Shown piece after piece: positions 24,971 to 32,403 of a stretch of DNA of 64,000 bases. The translations under genes and the position numbers were made by a program. Position 1 is the stretch's first letter, and every line of letters begins with the position of its first letter. Under the pieces are notes generated by a model. It saw nothing but the letters and a program-made list of their open reading frames with translations, was not told the DNA's origin and did not search any database. The DNA is taken from the NCBI RefSeq assembly GCF_900176645.1, contig NZ_FXAN01000040.1, positions 155,068 through 219,067 of the forward strand. The letters run 5' to 3'. The stretch comes from Burkholderia singularis (GTDB lineage Bacteria; Pseudomonadota; Gammaproteobacteria; Burkholderiales; Burkholderiaceae).

Positions 24971-25426
24971 TTAACCTTGATTGGCTTCGGTGAGCGCTTG
25001 CCGCAGGCGGGTCAGATCCTCCCGTAGCCGGATCAGGAAATCGGGCGTTTGCCGCATCGCGCAGAATAGTTCGCCTGGCACCGCCTGGGCGTTCTGCTTG
25101 AGTGCGGCGCCGCTTGCAGTCAGCCGCGCACGCACGATCCGCTCGTCGGCTGCATCGCGCGCCCGCTCGATGTAGCCCAGTGCCTCGAGACGCTTGAGAA
25201 GCGGTGTCACTGTGGCCGGATCGAGGCTGAGACGCGCGGCGATGTCCTTGACTTGCATATCGTCGGTTTCCCACAGCACGAGCATTGCGAGGTACTGCGG
25301 GTAGGTTAGCGCGAGTTTGTCGAGCAGCGGCTTGTACGCTTTCGTCATCGCGAGCGACGTCGAATAGAGCGCGAAGCAGAGTTGGTCGTCGAGCGTAAGC
25401 GGAAATACGGGCGAGTCATTCATCAT
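24971..25426 (-). CDS. ohrR: OhrR, MarR-family organic-peroxide sensor
   Basis: A 151-residue MarR regulator. The peroxide-sensing Cys is at the N-terminus ([13 protein letters not shown]), in the position expected for OhrR. The winged helix follows ([32 protein letters not shown]), with the wing [11 protein letters not shown] second Cys occurs near residue 121 (ELFCAMRQ), so the two-Cys oxidation mechanism is possible. I chose ATG 25426; a longer frame begins at 25462 inside the operator. Two candidate operators flank the gene, one before ohr and one before ohrR. Confidence 0.93.
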   Translation of the reverse strand: MMNDSPVFPLTLDDQLCFALYSTSLAMTKAYKPLLDKLALTYPQYLAMLVLWETDDMQVKDIAARLSLDPATVTPLLKRLEALGYIERARDAADERIVRARLTASGAALKQNAQAVPGELFCAMRQTPDFLIRLREDLTRLRQALTEANQG

Positions 25427-25442
25427 GGTGGACTCATCGCGG

Positions 25443-25459
25443 TACAAAATATTTGTGTA
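25443..25459. promoter_or_regulatory. Candidate OhrR operator upstream of ohrR
   Basis: ACAAA (25444-25448) and TTTGT (25452-25456) form an inverted repeat around ATA, flanked by TAC and GTA. It lies 17 bases before the ohrR start, where an autoregulatory site is expected, and is related in sequence to the palindrome before ohr. Confidence 0.5.
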
Positions 25460-25537
25460 CAAACGATTGTGCGCGCAATTCTATCGATTGGCGAGCATGG
25501 CCGACGCCGGACGGCGCGGCCCATCGGTTTTGATGCG

Positions 25538-26344
25538 TTATCGTGATTGGGGCAAAGTCGGCGCCCCCGGCTCCTGGATTCCGTAGCAGCCGCGATAAGT
25601 TGCGTAGAACGAGCAATAGAGCATGGCCGTGATCACGACCGACGCGGGCATCATCACCGTCAACGCATAGGCGCCGGCACCGAGTGCCTGCATCAGCGCG
25701 GCGAGGCCGAACGACACGCCTAACGCGACTGCGAACCACAGCAGCCCGTAGACCGTGAATGCCCCCTTGTTGCGCCAGCAGCTCACGATGCTGAAAAAGA
25801 GTGCCTTGACGGGCGGGATGTCATGCCAAGCGGTCAGTGTCGGCGCGAACCAGAACATCATCGCGACCGGCAGGTACAGCGTGGCGGCGATCATCATCGC
25901 GACGAGCACGCCCGGCGTGGCGAGCGCTTCGGGCTCCGATGCGTCGATGCCGAGACCGAACATGATCTTCAGCAGCGTGCCGCCGTCGCCGAGCGACGAG
26001 CAGGCGAACACAAGCGCAATCGACGCGATGTAAATCCCGCCGAGCGCGAAAAGCCTTTGCGTGACGACCGGTCCATACGAACGGAATCCGTCGATCAGGA
26101 TCGTCGGCAGCACCTGCTTGCCGGCGATCGTATCGCGGCACGCCGCCATGAAGCCCACCGCGATGCCCGGGATGAACAGCAGCGGCAGCGCCGGGCCGAT
26201 CAACGGCACGAGCGATATCAGCATCATCGCGAGCAGGTATGTGAAGAACAGCGTGACGAACGCGAGCGGATTGCGCCGGAACAGCCAGATGCCCTGGCGG
26301 AACCACACATAGCCGGTCTTGGCGGGAACTTCGATCAGTTGCAT
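25538..26344 (-). CDS. BPSS1780-type integral membrane protein
   Basis: A 268-residue membrane protein with about six hydrophobic segments (for example [22 protein letters not shown] and [21 protein letters not shown]). The N-terminal [19 protein letters not shown] motif is characteristic of a Burkholderiaceae/betaproteobacterial family known by the locus name BPSS1780. No catalytic motif is seen and its function is unknown. Its start overlaps the end of thrB by ten bases, so it is translated from the thrB transcript. Confidence 0.8.
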   Translation of the reverse strand: MQLIEVPAKTGYVWFRQGIWLFRRNPLAFVTLFFTYLLAMMLISLVPLIGPALPLLFIPGIAVGFMAACRDTIAGKQVLPTILIDGFRSYGPVVTQRLFALGGIYIASIALVFACSSLGDGGTLLKIMFGLGIDASEPEALATPGVLVAMMIAATLYLPVAMMFWFAPTLTAWHDIPPVKALFFSIVSCWRNKGAFTVYGLLWFAVALGVSFGLAALMQALGAGAYALTVMMPASVVITAMLYCSFYATYRGCYGIQEPGAPTLPQSR

Positions 26345-27333
26345 GAGATGTGGGTCTTGGGGAGCGCACTCGCGCGGGCGATGCGCTCGCGCAGGATACG
26401 TTCGAAATGGCCCGGGTCGTGCGGCTTGAGCACGTGCGCGGCGCGGGGCAGGTGGAAATCATACAGGCGCGACACCCAGAAGCGATACGCGCCCGCGCGC
26501 AGCATGTCGTTCCAATGGCGGCGTTCGTCCGCCGTGAAGGGACGCACGGTCTGATAGGCGCGCAGCAGCGCGTCGGCGCGCGCGCCGTCGAGCGCGCCCG
26601 TGTCGAGATCGACGCACCAGTCGTTGACGGTCACCGCGACGTCGAACAGCCATTTGTCGCAGCCGGCGAAATAGAAATCGAAGAAACCGCCGAGCCGCAC
26701 GGTATGCCCGCTATCTGGGGCCGCATGCGCGAACAGCGCATTGTCGCGGAACAGGTCGCAATGGCACGGGCCTTCCGGCAGGGCAGCGTAGCTGGAGGAC
26801 GCGAAGAAATCGGTCTGGTGCGCGAATTCGCTTTCAAGCAGCGCGCGTTGCGCCGTATCGACGATCGGCGTGAGCACCGGCACGGTTTCGCGCCACCACG
26901 ACAGACTGCGCAGATTCGGCTGGCGGCGTGGATAGTCGCGGCCCGCGAGGTGCATTCGTGCGAGCATCTGGCCCACCTCGACGCAATGTTCGACACGCGG
27001 CGCAAGCTCGGCCGTGCCTTCCAGTTTCGTGACGATCGCGCACGGCTTGCCGTGCAACTCGCCGAACAGCGTGCCGTCCGCGCGCACGACCGGCGCCGGC
27101 ACTGGTATTCCGTGCCGCGCAAGATGGCTCATCAAATCGATATAGAACGGCAGTTGCTCGGCCGTCAGATTCTCGAAGATGGTGAGCACATACTCGCCGC
27201 GCGTCGTCGTCAGGAAGAAGTTGCTGTTCTCGATACCCGACGCAATGCCGCGGAATGCGACGACGTCGCCGAGATCGTAGTGGCGCATCCAGTGTGCGAG
27301 GTCAGCATCGGAAACAGCAGTGAAAACGGCCAT
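26335..27333 (-). CDS. thrB: Homoserine kinase type II (ThrB)
   Basis: A 332-residue enzyme with the aminoglycoside-phosphotransferase fold that phosphorylates L-homoserine in threonine biosynthesis. Catalytic segments: a nucleotide-binding start ([22 protein letters not shown], ~30-51), the Brenner-like motif [12 protein letters not shown] (~200-211) and the metal-binding FFDFYFAG (~225-232). It is unrelated to the GHMP-type ThrB of E. coli. It forms an operon with the membrane protein downstream (ten-base overlap) and probably with the DUF2782 gene upstream. The thrB-DUF2782 linkage is common in betaproteobacteria. Confidence 0.93.
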   Translation of the reverse strand: MAVFTAVSDADLAHWMRHYDLGDVVAFRGIASGIENSNFFLTTTRGEYVLTIFENLTAEQLPFYIDLMSHLARHGIPVPAPVVRADGTLFGELHGKPCAIVTKLEGTAELAPRVEHCVEVGQMLARMHLAGRDYPRRQPNLRSLSWWRETVPVLTPIVDTAQRALLESEFAHQTDFFASSSYAALPEGPCHCDLFRDNALFAHAAPDSGHTVRLGGFFDFYFAGCDKWLFDVAVTVNDWCVDLDTGALDGARADALLRAYQTVRPFTADERRHWNDMLRAGAYRFWVSRLYDFHLPRAAHVLKPHDPGHFERILRERIARASALPKTHISCN

Positions 27334-27429
27334 GCAAGAAAAACGTCGGTTCGGGTTGGCGTGCCGGCGGCGCGGCCGGTGTCGCGAAAGGGCGTGGGAG
27401 GCGCGGCGCCGTGCCGGCGCCGGGCAGAG

Positions 27430-27819
27430 TCAATAGTGCAGATTGACCGACGGCAGGCGGGTGATCGGCACGCTTGCATCGTGCGGCCGCGGCGACGTGT
27501 CGGGCGATGCGCTCATCTGATAGCGGGTGCCAAAATTCGACTTCACGTTGATTTCGACCGGCTTGCCGCGATCCCGGTATTCGGTGACTTCGGTGCCGTT
27601 CTTGCTTTTTTCGTAAAAGCTCGGCGTGCGCCGCACGTCGTTGAGATCGACCTTCGACGTGACTTCCGCGGCTGGGCGGTTGATCTTCGTGAGATCGGGC
27701 AGCCCGGCCGCCTCGTTGGCAGCCGCCTGAGCTTGCGCTTCGGCGCTTGCGTCGGCGGCGTAAGCCGGGCCGCCGAGCGCGACGGCGGCGAAGGTTGCGG
27801 CGAGAAGGTGCGGCTTCAT
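27430..27819 (-). CDS. DUF2782 secreted protein
   Basis: A 129-residue protein with a signal peptide (MKPHLLAATFAAVALGGPAYA-AD). The mature part contains the DUF2782 core: SKNGTEVTEYRDRGKPVEINVKSNFGTRYQM. The function is unknown; the family is often found beside thrB and polA. It lies 96 bases upstream of thrB on the same strand. No cysteines or catalytic motifs are visible. Confidence 0.85.
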   Translation of the reverse strand: MKPHLLAATFAAVALGGPAYAADASAEAQAQAAANEAAGLPDLTKINRPAAEVTSKVDLNDVRRTPSFYEKSKNGTEVTEYRDRGKPVEINVKSNFGTRYQMSASPDTSPRPHDASVPITRLPSVNLHY

Positions 27820-28000
27820 CGTGTTTCTCCCATTGAACCATTCGATTCTAGCAAATACCCGCGCCGTGCCGATGGGGGTTCGCGGGCCGGCGGGCAGCCT
27901 TGTTGTCTTCTCGCCCTCTCGGCTTCGTTGCCGGAATCGGGTTCGGCCGCGCGGGCGGGTTCCGTGGTAATGTCGAAACGATCTGAAGAGGCCCTGATAA

Positions 28001-29527
28001 ATGAAGAACGATCACGATCACCGCATTCGCACGCTCACGCCGGGTGCGTCACCTGTCGAGGTGCTCGACGACCCCGTCGCCGCCGTCGCGCGGCTTTCCG
28101 CGCTCTACGAGACGAACACGGCGTTCTTGCGCGACGCGTTCGCGCGCTACCGTCGCAACGACACGTTCGACACCCGCGTGCGCGCATGCTATCCGTTCGT
28201 GCGGATTCGCACCGATATCAATACGCACATCGACTCGCGCCGTTCCTACGGTTTCGTCGCCGGCCCAGGCGTGTTCGAGACGACGCTCACGCGCCCCGAT
28301 TTATTCGCGAGCTACTATCGCGAGCAGTTGCGTCTGCTCGCGAAGAACCACCACGTGCGCATCGAGGTGGGCGTTTCGTCGCAACCGATTCCGATTCATT
28401 TCGCGTTTCCCGAGGGAATCCATCTGGAGGGCGATCTCGATCGCGACCGTCTCGTCGCGATGCGCGACGTGTTCGACACGCCCGACCTCGCCTACCTCGA
28501 CGACCGGATCGTCAACGGCACTTACGAACCCGCGCCGGGCGAGCCGCAACCGCTCGCGCTGTTTACGGCCGCGCGTGTCGATTTTTCGCTGCACCGGCTG
28601 CGTCACTACACGGCGACGTCGCCCACGCATTTTCAGAACTACGTGCTGTACACGAACTATCAGTTCTATATCGACGAATTCGTGAAGCTCGGCCGCACGA
28701 TGATGTCGGCCACGGACGATGCGCAGGCGCGTGCGTATCGCAGCGAGTACACGGCGTTCGTCGAGCCGGGTGACGTGATCACGTACAACGCGAATCTCGG
28801 CGATGCGTCGACGGAAGGCATGCCGCCAGCGCGTCTGCCGCAGATGCCCGCCTATCACCTGAAGCGCGCGGACGGTAGCGGGATCACGATGGTCAATATT
28901 GGCGTCGGGCCGTCGAACGCGAAGACGATCACCGATCACATCGCGGTGCTGCGCCCACATGCGTGGGTGATGCTCGGCCACTGCGCCGGGTTGCGCAACA
29001 CCCAGCGCCTTGGCGACTACGTGCTGGCACACGGCTATGTGCGCGAAGACCATGTGCTCGACGACGACTTGCCGCTCTGGGTACCGATTCCGGCGCTTGC
29101 CGAAGTGCAGGTGGCGCTCGAGCGTGCGGTGGCGCAGGTCACGCAGCTCGACGGAGTGGAATTGAAGCGCGTGATGCGCACCGGTACGGTGGCGAGTGTC
29201 GACAATCGCAACTGGGAATTGCGCGATCATCGTGAGCCGGTGCAGCGCCTGTCGCAGAGCCGTGCGATTGCGCTCGACATGGAAAGTGCGACGATCGCCG
29301 CGAACGGTTTTCGCTTTCGGGTGCCCTACGGCACGCTTCTGTGCGTATCGGACAAGCCGTTGCACGGCGAGCTGAAGCTGCCTGGGATGGCCGATCAGTT
29401 CTACCGCGCGCAAGTTGATCAGCATTTGCAGATCGGCGTGAAGGCGATGGAAATTCTTCGCACGAACGGGCTCGACCGGTTGCATAGTCGCAAGCTGCGC
29501 AGCTTCGCTGAAGTGGCGTTCCAGTAA
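28001..29527 (+). CDS. amn: AMP nucleosidase
   Basis: A 508-residue AMP nucleosidase, which splits AMP into adenine and ribose-5-phosphate. The N-terminal AMP-nucleosidase domain (YPFVRIRTDINTHIDSRRSYGFV) precedes a C-terminal nucleoside-phosphorylase-like domain: MVNIGVGPSNAKTITDHIAVLRPHAWVMLGHCAGL (~300-334) and the ALDMESATIAANGFRFRVPYGTLLCVSDKPLHG segment with the ribose-binding Met-Glu pair. Length and motifs match the family. It is monocistronic. The compositionally different insertion begins about 100-200 bases after its stop. Confidence 0.95.
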   Translation: MKNDHDHRIRTLTPGASPVEVLDDPVAAVARLSALYETNTAFLRDAFARYRRNDTFDTRVRACYPFVRIRTDINTHIDSRRSYGFVAGPGVFETTLTRPDLFASYYREQLRLLAKNHHVRIEVGVSSQPIPIHFAFPEGIHLEGDLDRDRLVAMRDVFDTPDLAYLDDRIVNGTYEPAPGEPQPLALFTAARVDFSLHRLRHYTATSPTHFQNYVLYTNYQFYIDEFVKLGRTMMSATDDAQARAYRSEYTAFVEPGDVITYNANLGDASTEGMPPARLPQMPAYHLKRADGSGITMVNIGVGPSNAKTITDHIAVLRPHAWVMLGHCAGLRNTQRLGDYVLAHGYVREDHVLDDDLPLWVPIPALAEVQVALERAVAQVTQLDGVELKRVMRTGTVASVDNRNWELRDHREPVQRLSQSRAIALDMESATIAANGFRFRVPYGTLLCVSDKPLHGELKLPGMADQFYRAQVDQHLQIGVKAMEILRTNGLDRLHSRKLRSFAEVAFQ

Positions 29528-30103
29528 CGGATCGGTTCGCGGCGCGACAAGGGTTTCCTGCGCGCCCGCGAATCCTTGCGAAACCCCCTTGTGTCTGCGA
29601 ATCTTTACGCAACGGCGCCCCCTGTGCTCACGCGTCTTGCCATCGCCGTCATCTAGTTCAATTCTTCATACAGCTCGTTGGCAATGATTCAGCCGCGGCC
29701 TTCCTGTCTATCGACTTCGTCTGAATAAAGGGCGTTTCGTAGTGGCGCCTAAACTTTGTTATGCATTGACTAACGTTGATTAAAGATGCATTGAGATTTC
29801 AAAAAAAGCTGTGAACTCGATAATTCTCTGGCGATGATTTTCGGGTGAAGGGATCAATTAAATCGATCCTTTTCCATTTTATTGGGTCGATGGAATTTAA
29901 TTTGGTTAATGTGCCGTTTACACTTTTACGGATTTGGGGTGGTGGTGTTTCATTGATTTGCTGTTCTGGAAATACATATTCGTATGAACGAAAAGATGTG
30001 GGTTCTGCGTCAAGGTAACTTTCAAGCGTGCTCTCAGGGTAATGAAGGTTGGGGTTTGGGCTTGTATATGGTGCAAGTGAAAAATCGTCTTGGGAGATGT
30101 TGA
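29528..30103. other. AT-rich intergenic region ahead of the orphan gene
   Basis: About 575 bases. The first 100 are GC-rich and continue the amn context; composition then drops sharply to A/T-rich. It contains the candidate hrpII box. A 39-codon frame (29984-30103) ends in TGA directly before ATG 30104, and a 42-codon frame runs 29890-30018; neither has a clear Shine-Dalgarno and I do not call them genes. Confidence 0.5.
29716..29776 (+). promoter_or_regulatory. Candidate hrpII (HrpB-type) box and -10
   Basis: TTCG at 29716-29719 and TTCG at 29736-29739 are separated by exactly 16 bases, followed after 31 bases by TAACGT (29771-29776), matching YANNNT. This fits the hrpII consensus TTCG-N16-TTCG-N30-32-YANNNT recognised by HrpB-type AraC activators of type III secretion in Ralstonia and in B. 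pseudomallei. The next gene on this strand starts at 30104, giving a leader of about 320 bases. Confidence 0.6.
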
Positions 30104-31360
30104 ATGTCAGCGGTGGTGAGTTTAAATAATACTGGTGCGGTCAATTGGTTGGATTATCGAGATAGTCAAGGCGCTAGTGAAAATGGGATTTTATTAAGTC
30201 GAGCGCCTAAAAGCATAGAGCAGGAAATGACGAGGCAAATCAAGCAGCGTGCTTTGGCGGCTTCATTCGGAACGAAAGCTGATCGGGCTGCAGGCACCTC
30301 CAATTTCTCAAATAATCTCTTTCCTGCTTCTTCTATGGAAAGGCCGCTGGCGGAGCGGCCAGGGAATGAACCACGTATGCGGCGCAAGACCGAAGGGGAT
30401 CCGTCCGCGACGACGGTGTCTGCTTCATCGTCGCCGAAAATTACGACCGGCACCAATGACATTGTTCCTCAAATCACCGGACATGGTGTGCAGGGAGGAT
30501 GGGGCGCGGCTTCGGATGCAACACCGGATACACCGCTGTTAAGCCCAAGCGAATTCACGCATCAGGTCGTTGTGCCGAGAATAAGTGATCGCACGAAGAA
30601 AATCGACTTGCAAGTATGCCATTCTGCCGAAGGGCGCTATCCTCTCGCTCAAATAGTGGCAAACATGACGGGGATTCCCACTATCGGTTATAAGGGGGAA
30701 ATGCGTGCCATGTCCAATGCCGATAAAATTTTCAATTCGAAATTATTTTTTCCGGAAGAAGGTGGCAAGGCGAAAAAAACAATTGAAGCGGCCGAGCGTC
30801 AATTTATGGAAAAACAGAATGCTTCTGGTAATAACAATGTCATGTCAATGATGTTGATGTGCTTGCCTTGTCGGTCCGGTAATAATCAAATTGAGGAAAG
30901 TGATTCAAATAACACTTTTCAACATGGTCCTGTAGAGGGGAGACGAATCCCGGGTAGCACGTCGAGAGACTCTCCCGGTGTATTTTCCGACGCTCCTTCA
31001 TCGTCTCGAGGAGCCGCACGGATCGACAACCTGTTGAACGTGGGTGCCTCCGGATCTGAATCTGTACAAAGAGAGCGCCTAAGAAATGCGTTTCTGGAAA
31101 TTATGAATGATCAGTATGGACGGTTATTGGTTGATGAGATTGAGCCAGCAGTGCTTGATAAACGTATTAGGTTTAATTTTCTGGATAATTCTTTGGGTAA
31201 TCACATGGATGTGTCGGATGCGGGCAGTCATCATGCGATTGTTAACATTAACTTCCAAAACGATAATGTAGGGCAAAACTCAAGCGCTCTTCGTAATGCG
31301 CTACGACAGGCGTTGGATATAGCTAATGGTGTCGACATAGTACCCAAAGAAGACTTGTAA
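30104..31360 (+). CDS. Unrecognised 418-residue protein, candidate type III effector
   Basis: I do not recognise this protein with confidence. It is markedly more A/T-rich than its neighbours and uses AT-ending codons rarely seen in the window. The first ~150 residues are Ser/Thr/Asn/Gly-rich without a signal peptide. At ~170-215 a globular segment contains VCHSAEGRYPLAQIVANMTGIPTIGYKG, resembling the C/S-G...A..LA...G.P..G motif of polymorphic-toxin peptidase-like domains. The C-terminal part (RLRNAFLEIMNDQYGRLLVDEI and HHAIVNINFQNDN) recalls the region before the HExxH of M91-type effector proteases, but the protein ends before any HExxH. The start follows GGGAG at 30092. With the hrpII box upstream, an effector role is the best guess; it is inference. 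Confidence 0.6.
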   Translation: MSAVVSLNNTGAVNWLDYRDSQGASENGILLSRAPKSIEQEMTRQIKQRALAASFGTKADRAAGTSNFSNNLFPASSMERPLAERPGNEPRMRRKTEGDPSATTVSASSSPKITTGTNDIVPQITGHGVQGGWGAASDATPDTPLLSPSEFTHQVVVPRISDRTKKIDLQVCHSAEGRYPLAQIVANMTGIPTIGYKGEMRAMSNADKIFNSKLFFPEEGGKAKKTIEAAERQFMEKQNASGNNNVMSMMLMCLPCRSGNNQIEESDSNNTFQHGPVEGRRIPGSTSRDSPGVFSDAPSSSRGAARIDNLLNVGASGSESVQRERLRNAFLEIMNDQYGRLLVDEIEPAVLDKRIRFNFLDNSLGNHMDVSDAGSHHAIVNINFQNDNVGQNSSALRNALRQALDIANGVDIVPKEDL

Positions 31361-31652
31361 TTTCCCGCTTGGGCAGCATTCAAATGCCGTAGCCGTTGGC
31401 GCGCTGCACTGCGTTTGTGAGTCGATGCGCGCTTTGGGTATGGGTATCGGCGAGTAGTGGCAGTGATGTCCTCGATGAGTCGAGGTGGGCGATTGGCGTA
31501 TTGTGCGCAAGCCGGAAATGCGACGCGGGCCGGGCTGGGCATCCGGCCCGCGTGCAATGAAACGAGTGGTGGTGCGGCACATCCGGATCGGCGGCAAGCC
31601 GAATGCGTAATCGCAGTTGGGGCGGGTGCCGGTGCGGCACCCACCGCGCCAA
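31361..31652. other. GC-rich intergenic region closing the insertion
   Basis: About 290 bases in which composition returns to the chromosomal average. No repeat shared with the left edge of the AT-rich segment and no tRNA or integrase was seen. The only open frames are arginine-rich shadows. Confidence 0.45.
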
Positions 31653-32402
31653 TCACAAATAGAACATCCGGTCTTCGTCCGGCCGCGGCGGCTGCGCTTC
31701 CTCGGCCTCTTCGCCGCGATCCTCATAAAACGCGAGCACAGCCTCGAGCACCTGATCGGGATCGTCGATCACCTGCATCAGATTCATGTCTTCCGGATTG
31801 ATCAGACCCATCGGGATCAACTGATCGCGGAACCATTGCAGCAGGCCCTGCCAGAATTCGCTGCCCACCAGCACGATCGGCACGAGGCGCGACTTCTTCG
31901 TCTGGATCAGCGTCAGCACTTCGGACAGCTCATCGAGCGTGCCGAAGCCGCCCGGCATCACGATCACCGCGTCCGAGTTCTTGACGAACGTGACCTTGCG
32001 CGTGAAGAAATGGCGAAAGCGCAGTGAGATATCCTGGAAGTTGTTGCCGTGCTGCTCGTGCGGCAACTCGATATTGAGCCCGACGGACGGCGCCTTGCCG
32101 GCGTGCGCTCCCTTGTTCGCCGCTTCCATGATGCCGGGACCGCCGCCGGAAATCACCGCGAAGCCCGCGTCGGACAGCTTGCGCGCGATCTGCACGGTGA
32201 GCTGGTAATGCGGCGAATCGGGCTTCAGACGCGCGGAGCCATAGATGCTGACAGCGGGGCGGATCTCCGACAGATACTCGGTCGCCTCGATAAACTCTGC
32301 CATAATCGTGAACATCTGCCACGAAGCGCGAGCCTTCTTCGCTGTCGCGCGTTCTTGATCTGCGAGCGAGCGCAGGCTCGGAATCACTTTTCTCTTGTCC
32401 AT
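31653..32402 (-). CDS. LOG-family protein (cytokinin riboside 5'-monophosphate phosphoribohydrolase-like)
   Basis: A 249-residue Rossmann-fold protein of the LOG/TIGR00730 family. The two hallmark motifs are present: GGGPGIMEAANKGA (~85-98) and PGGFGTLDE (~150-158), the latter holding the catalytic Glu. Family members hydrolyse nucleoside 5'-monophosphates to base and ribose-5-phosphate. The C-terminus is acidic and Pro-rich (EEAEEAQPPRPDEDRMFYL). The start ATG 32402 lies one base from the polA start on the other strand, so its promoter and ribosome site must lie inside polA. Confidence 0.9.
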   Translation of the reverse strand: MDKRKVIPSLRSLADQERATAKKARASWQMFTIMAEFIEATEYLSEIRPAVSIYGSARLKPDSPHYQLTVQIARKLSDAGFAVISGGGPGIMEAANKGAHAGKAPSVGLNIELPHEQHGNNFQDISLRFRHFFTRKVTFVKNSDAVIVMPGGFGTLDELSEVLTLIQTKKSRLVPIVLVGSEFWQGLLQWFRDQLIPMGLINPEDMNLMQVIDDPDQVLEAVLAFYEDRGEEAEEAQPPRPDEDRMFYL

Positions 32403-32403
32403 A

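Noticed and set aside
26350..28773. 807-codon open frame on the plus strand
   Set aside because: It runs antisense to thrB, DUF2782 and neighbours, and overlaps amn out of frame. The translation is Arg/His-rich with no domain; it is a GC-bias shadow.
29890..30018. 42-codon small gene in the AT-rich leader
   Set aside because: No Shine-Dalgarno and no similarity to a known small protein; it probably reflects AT-rich leader sequence.
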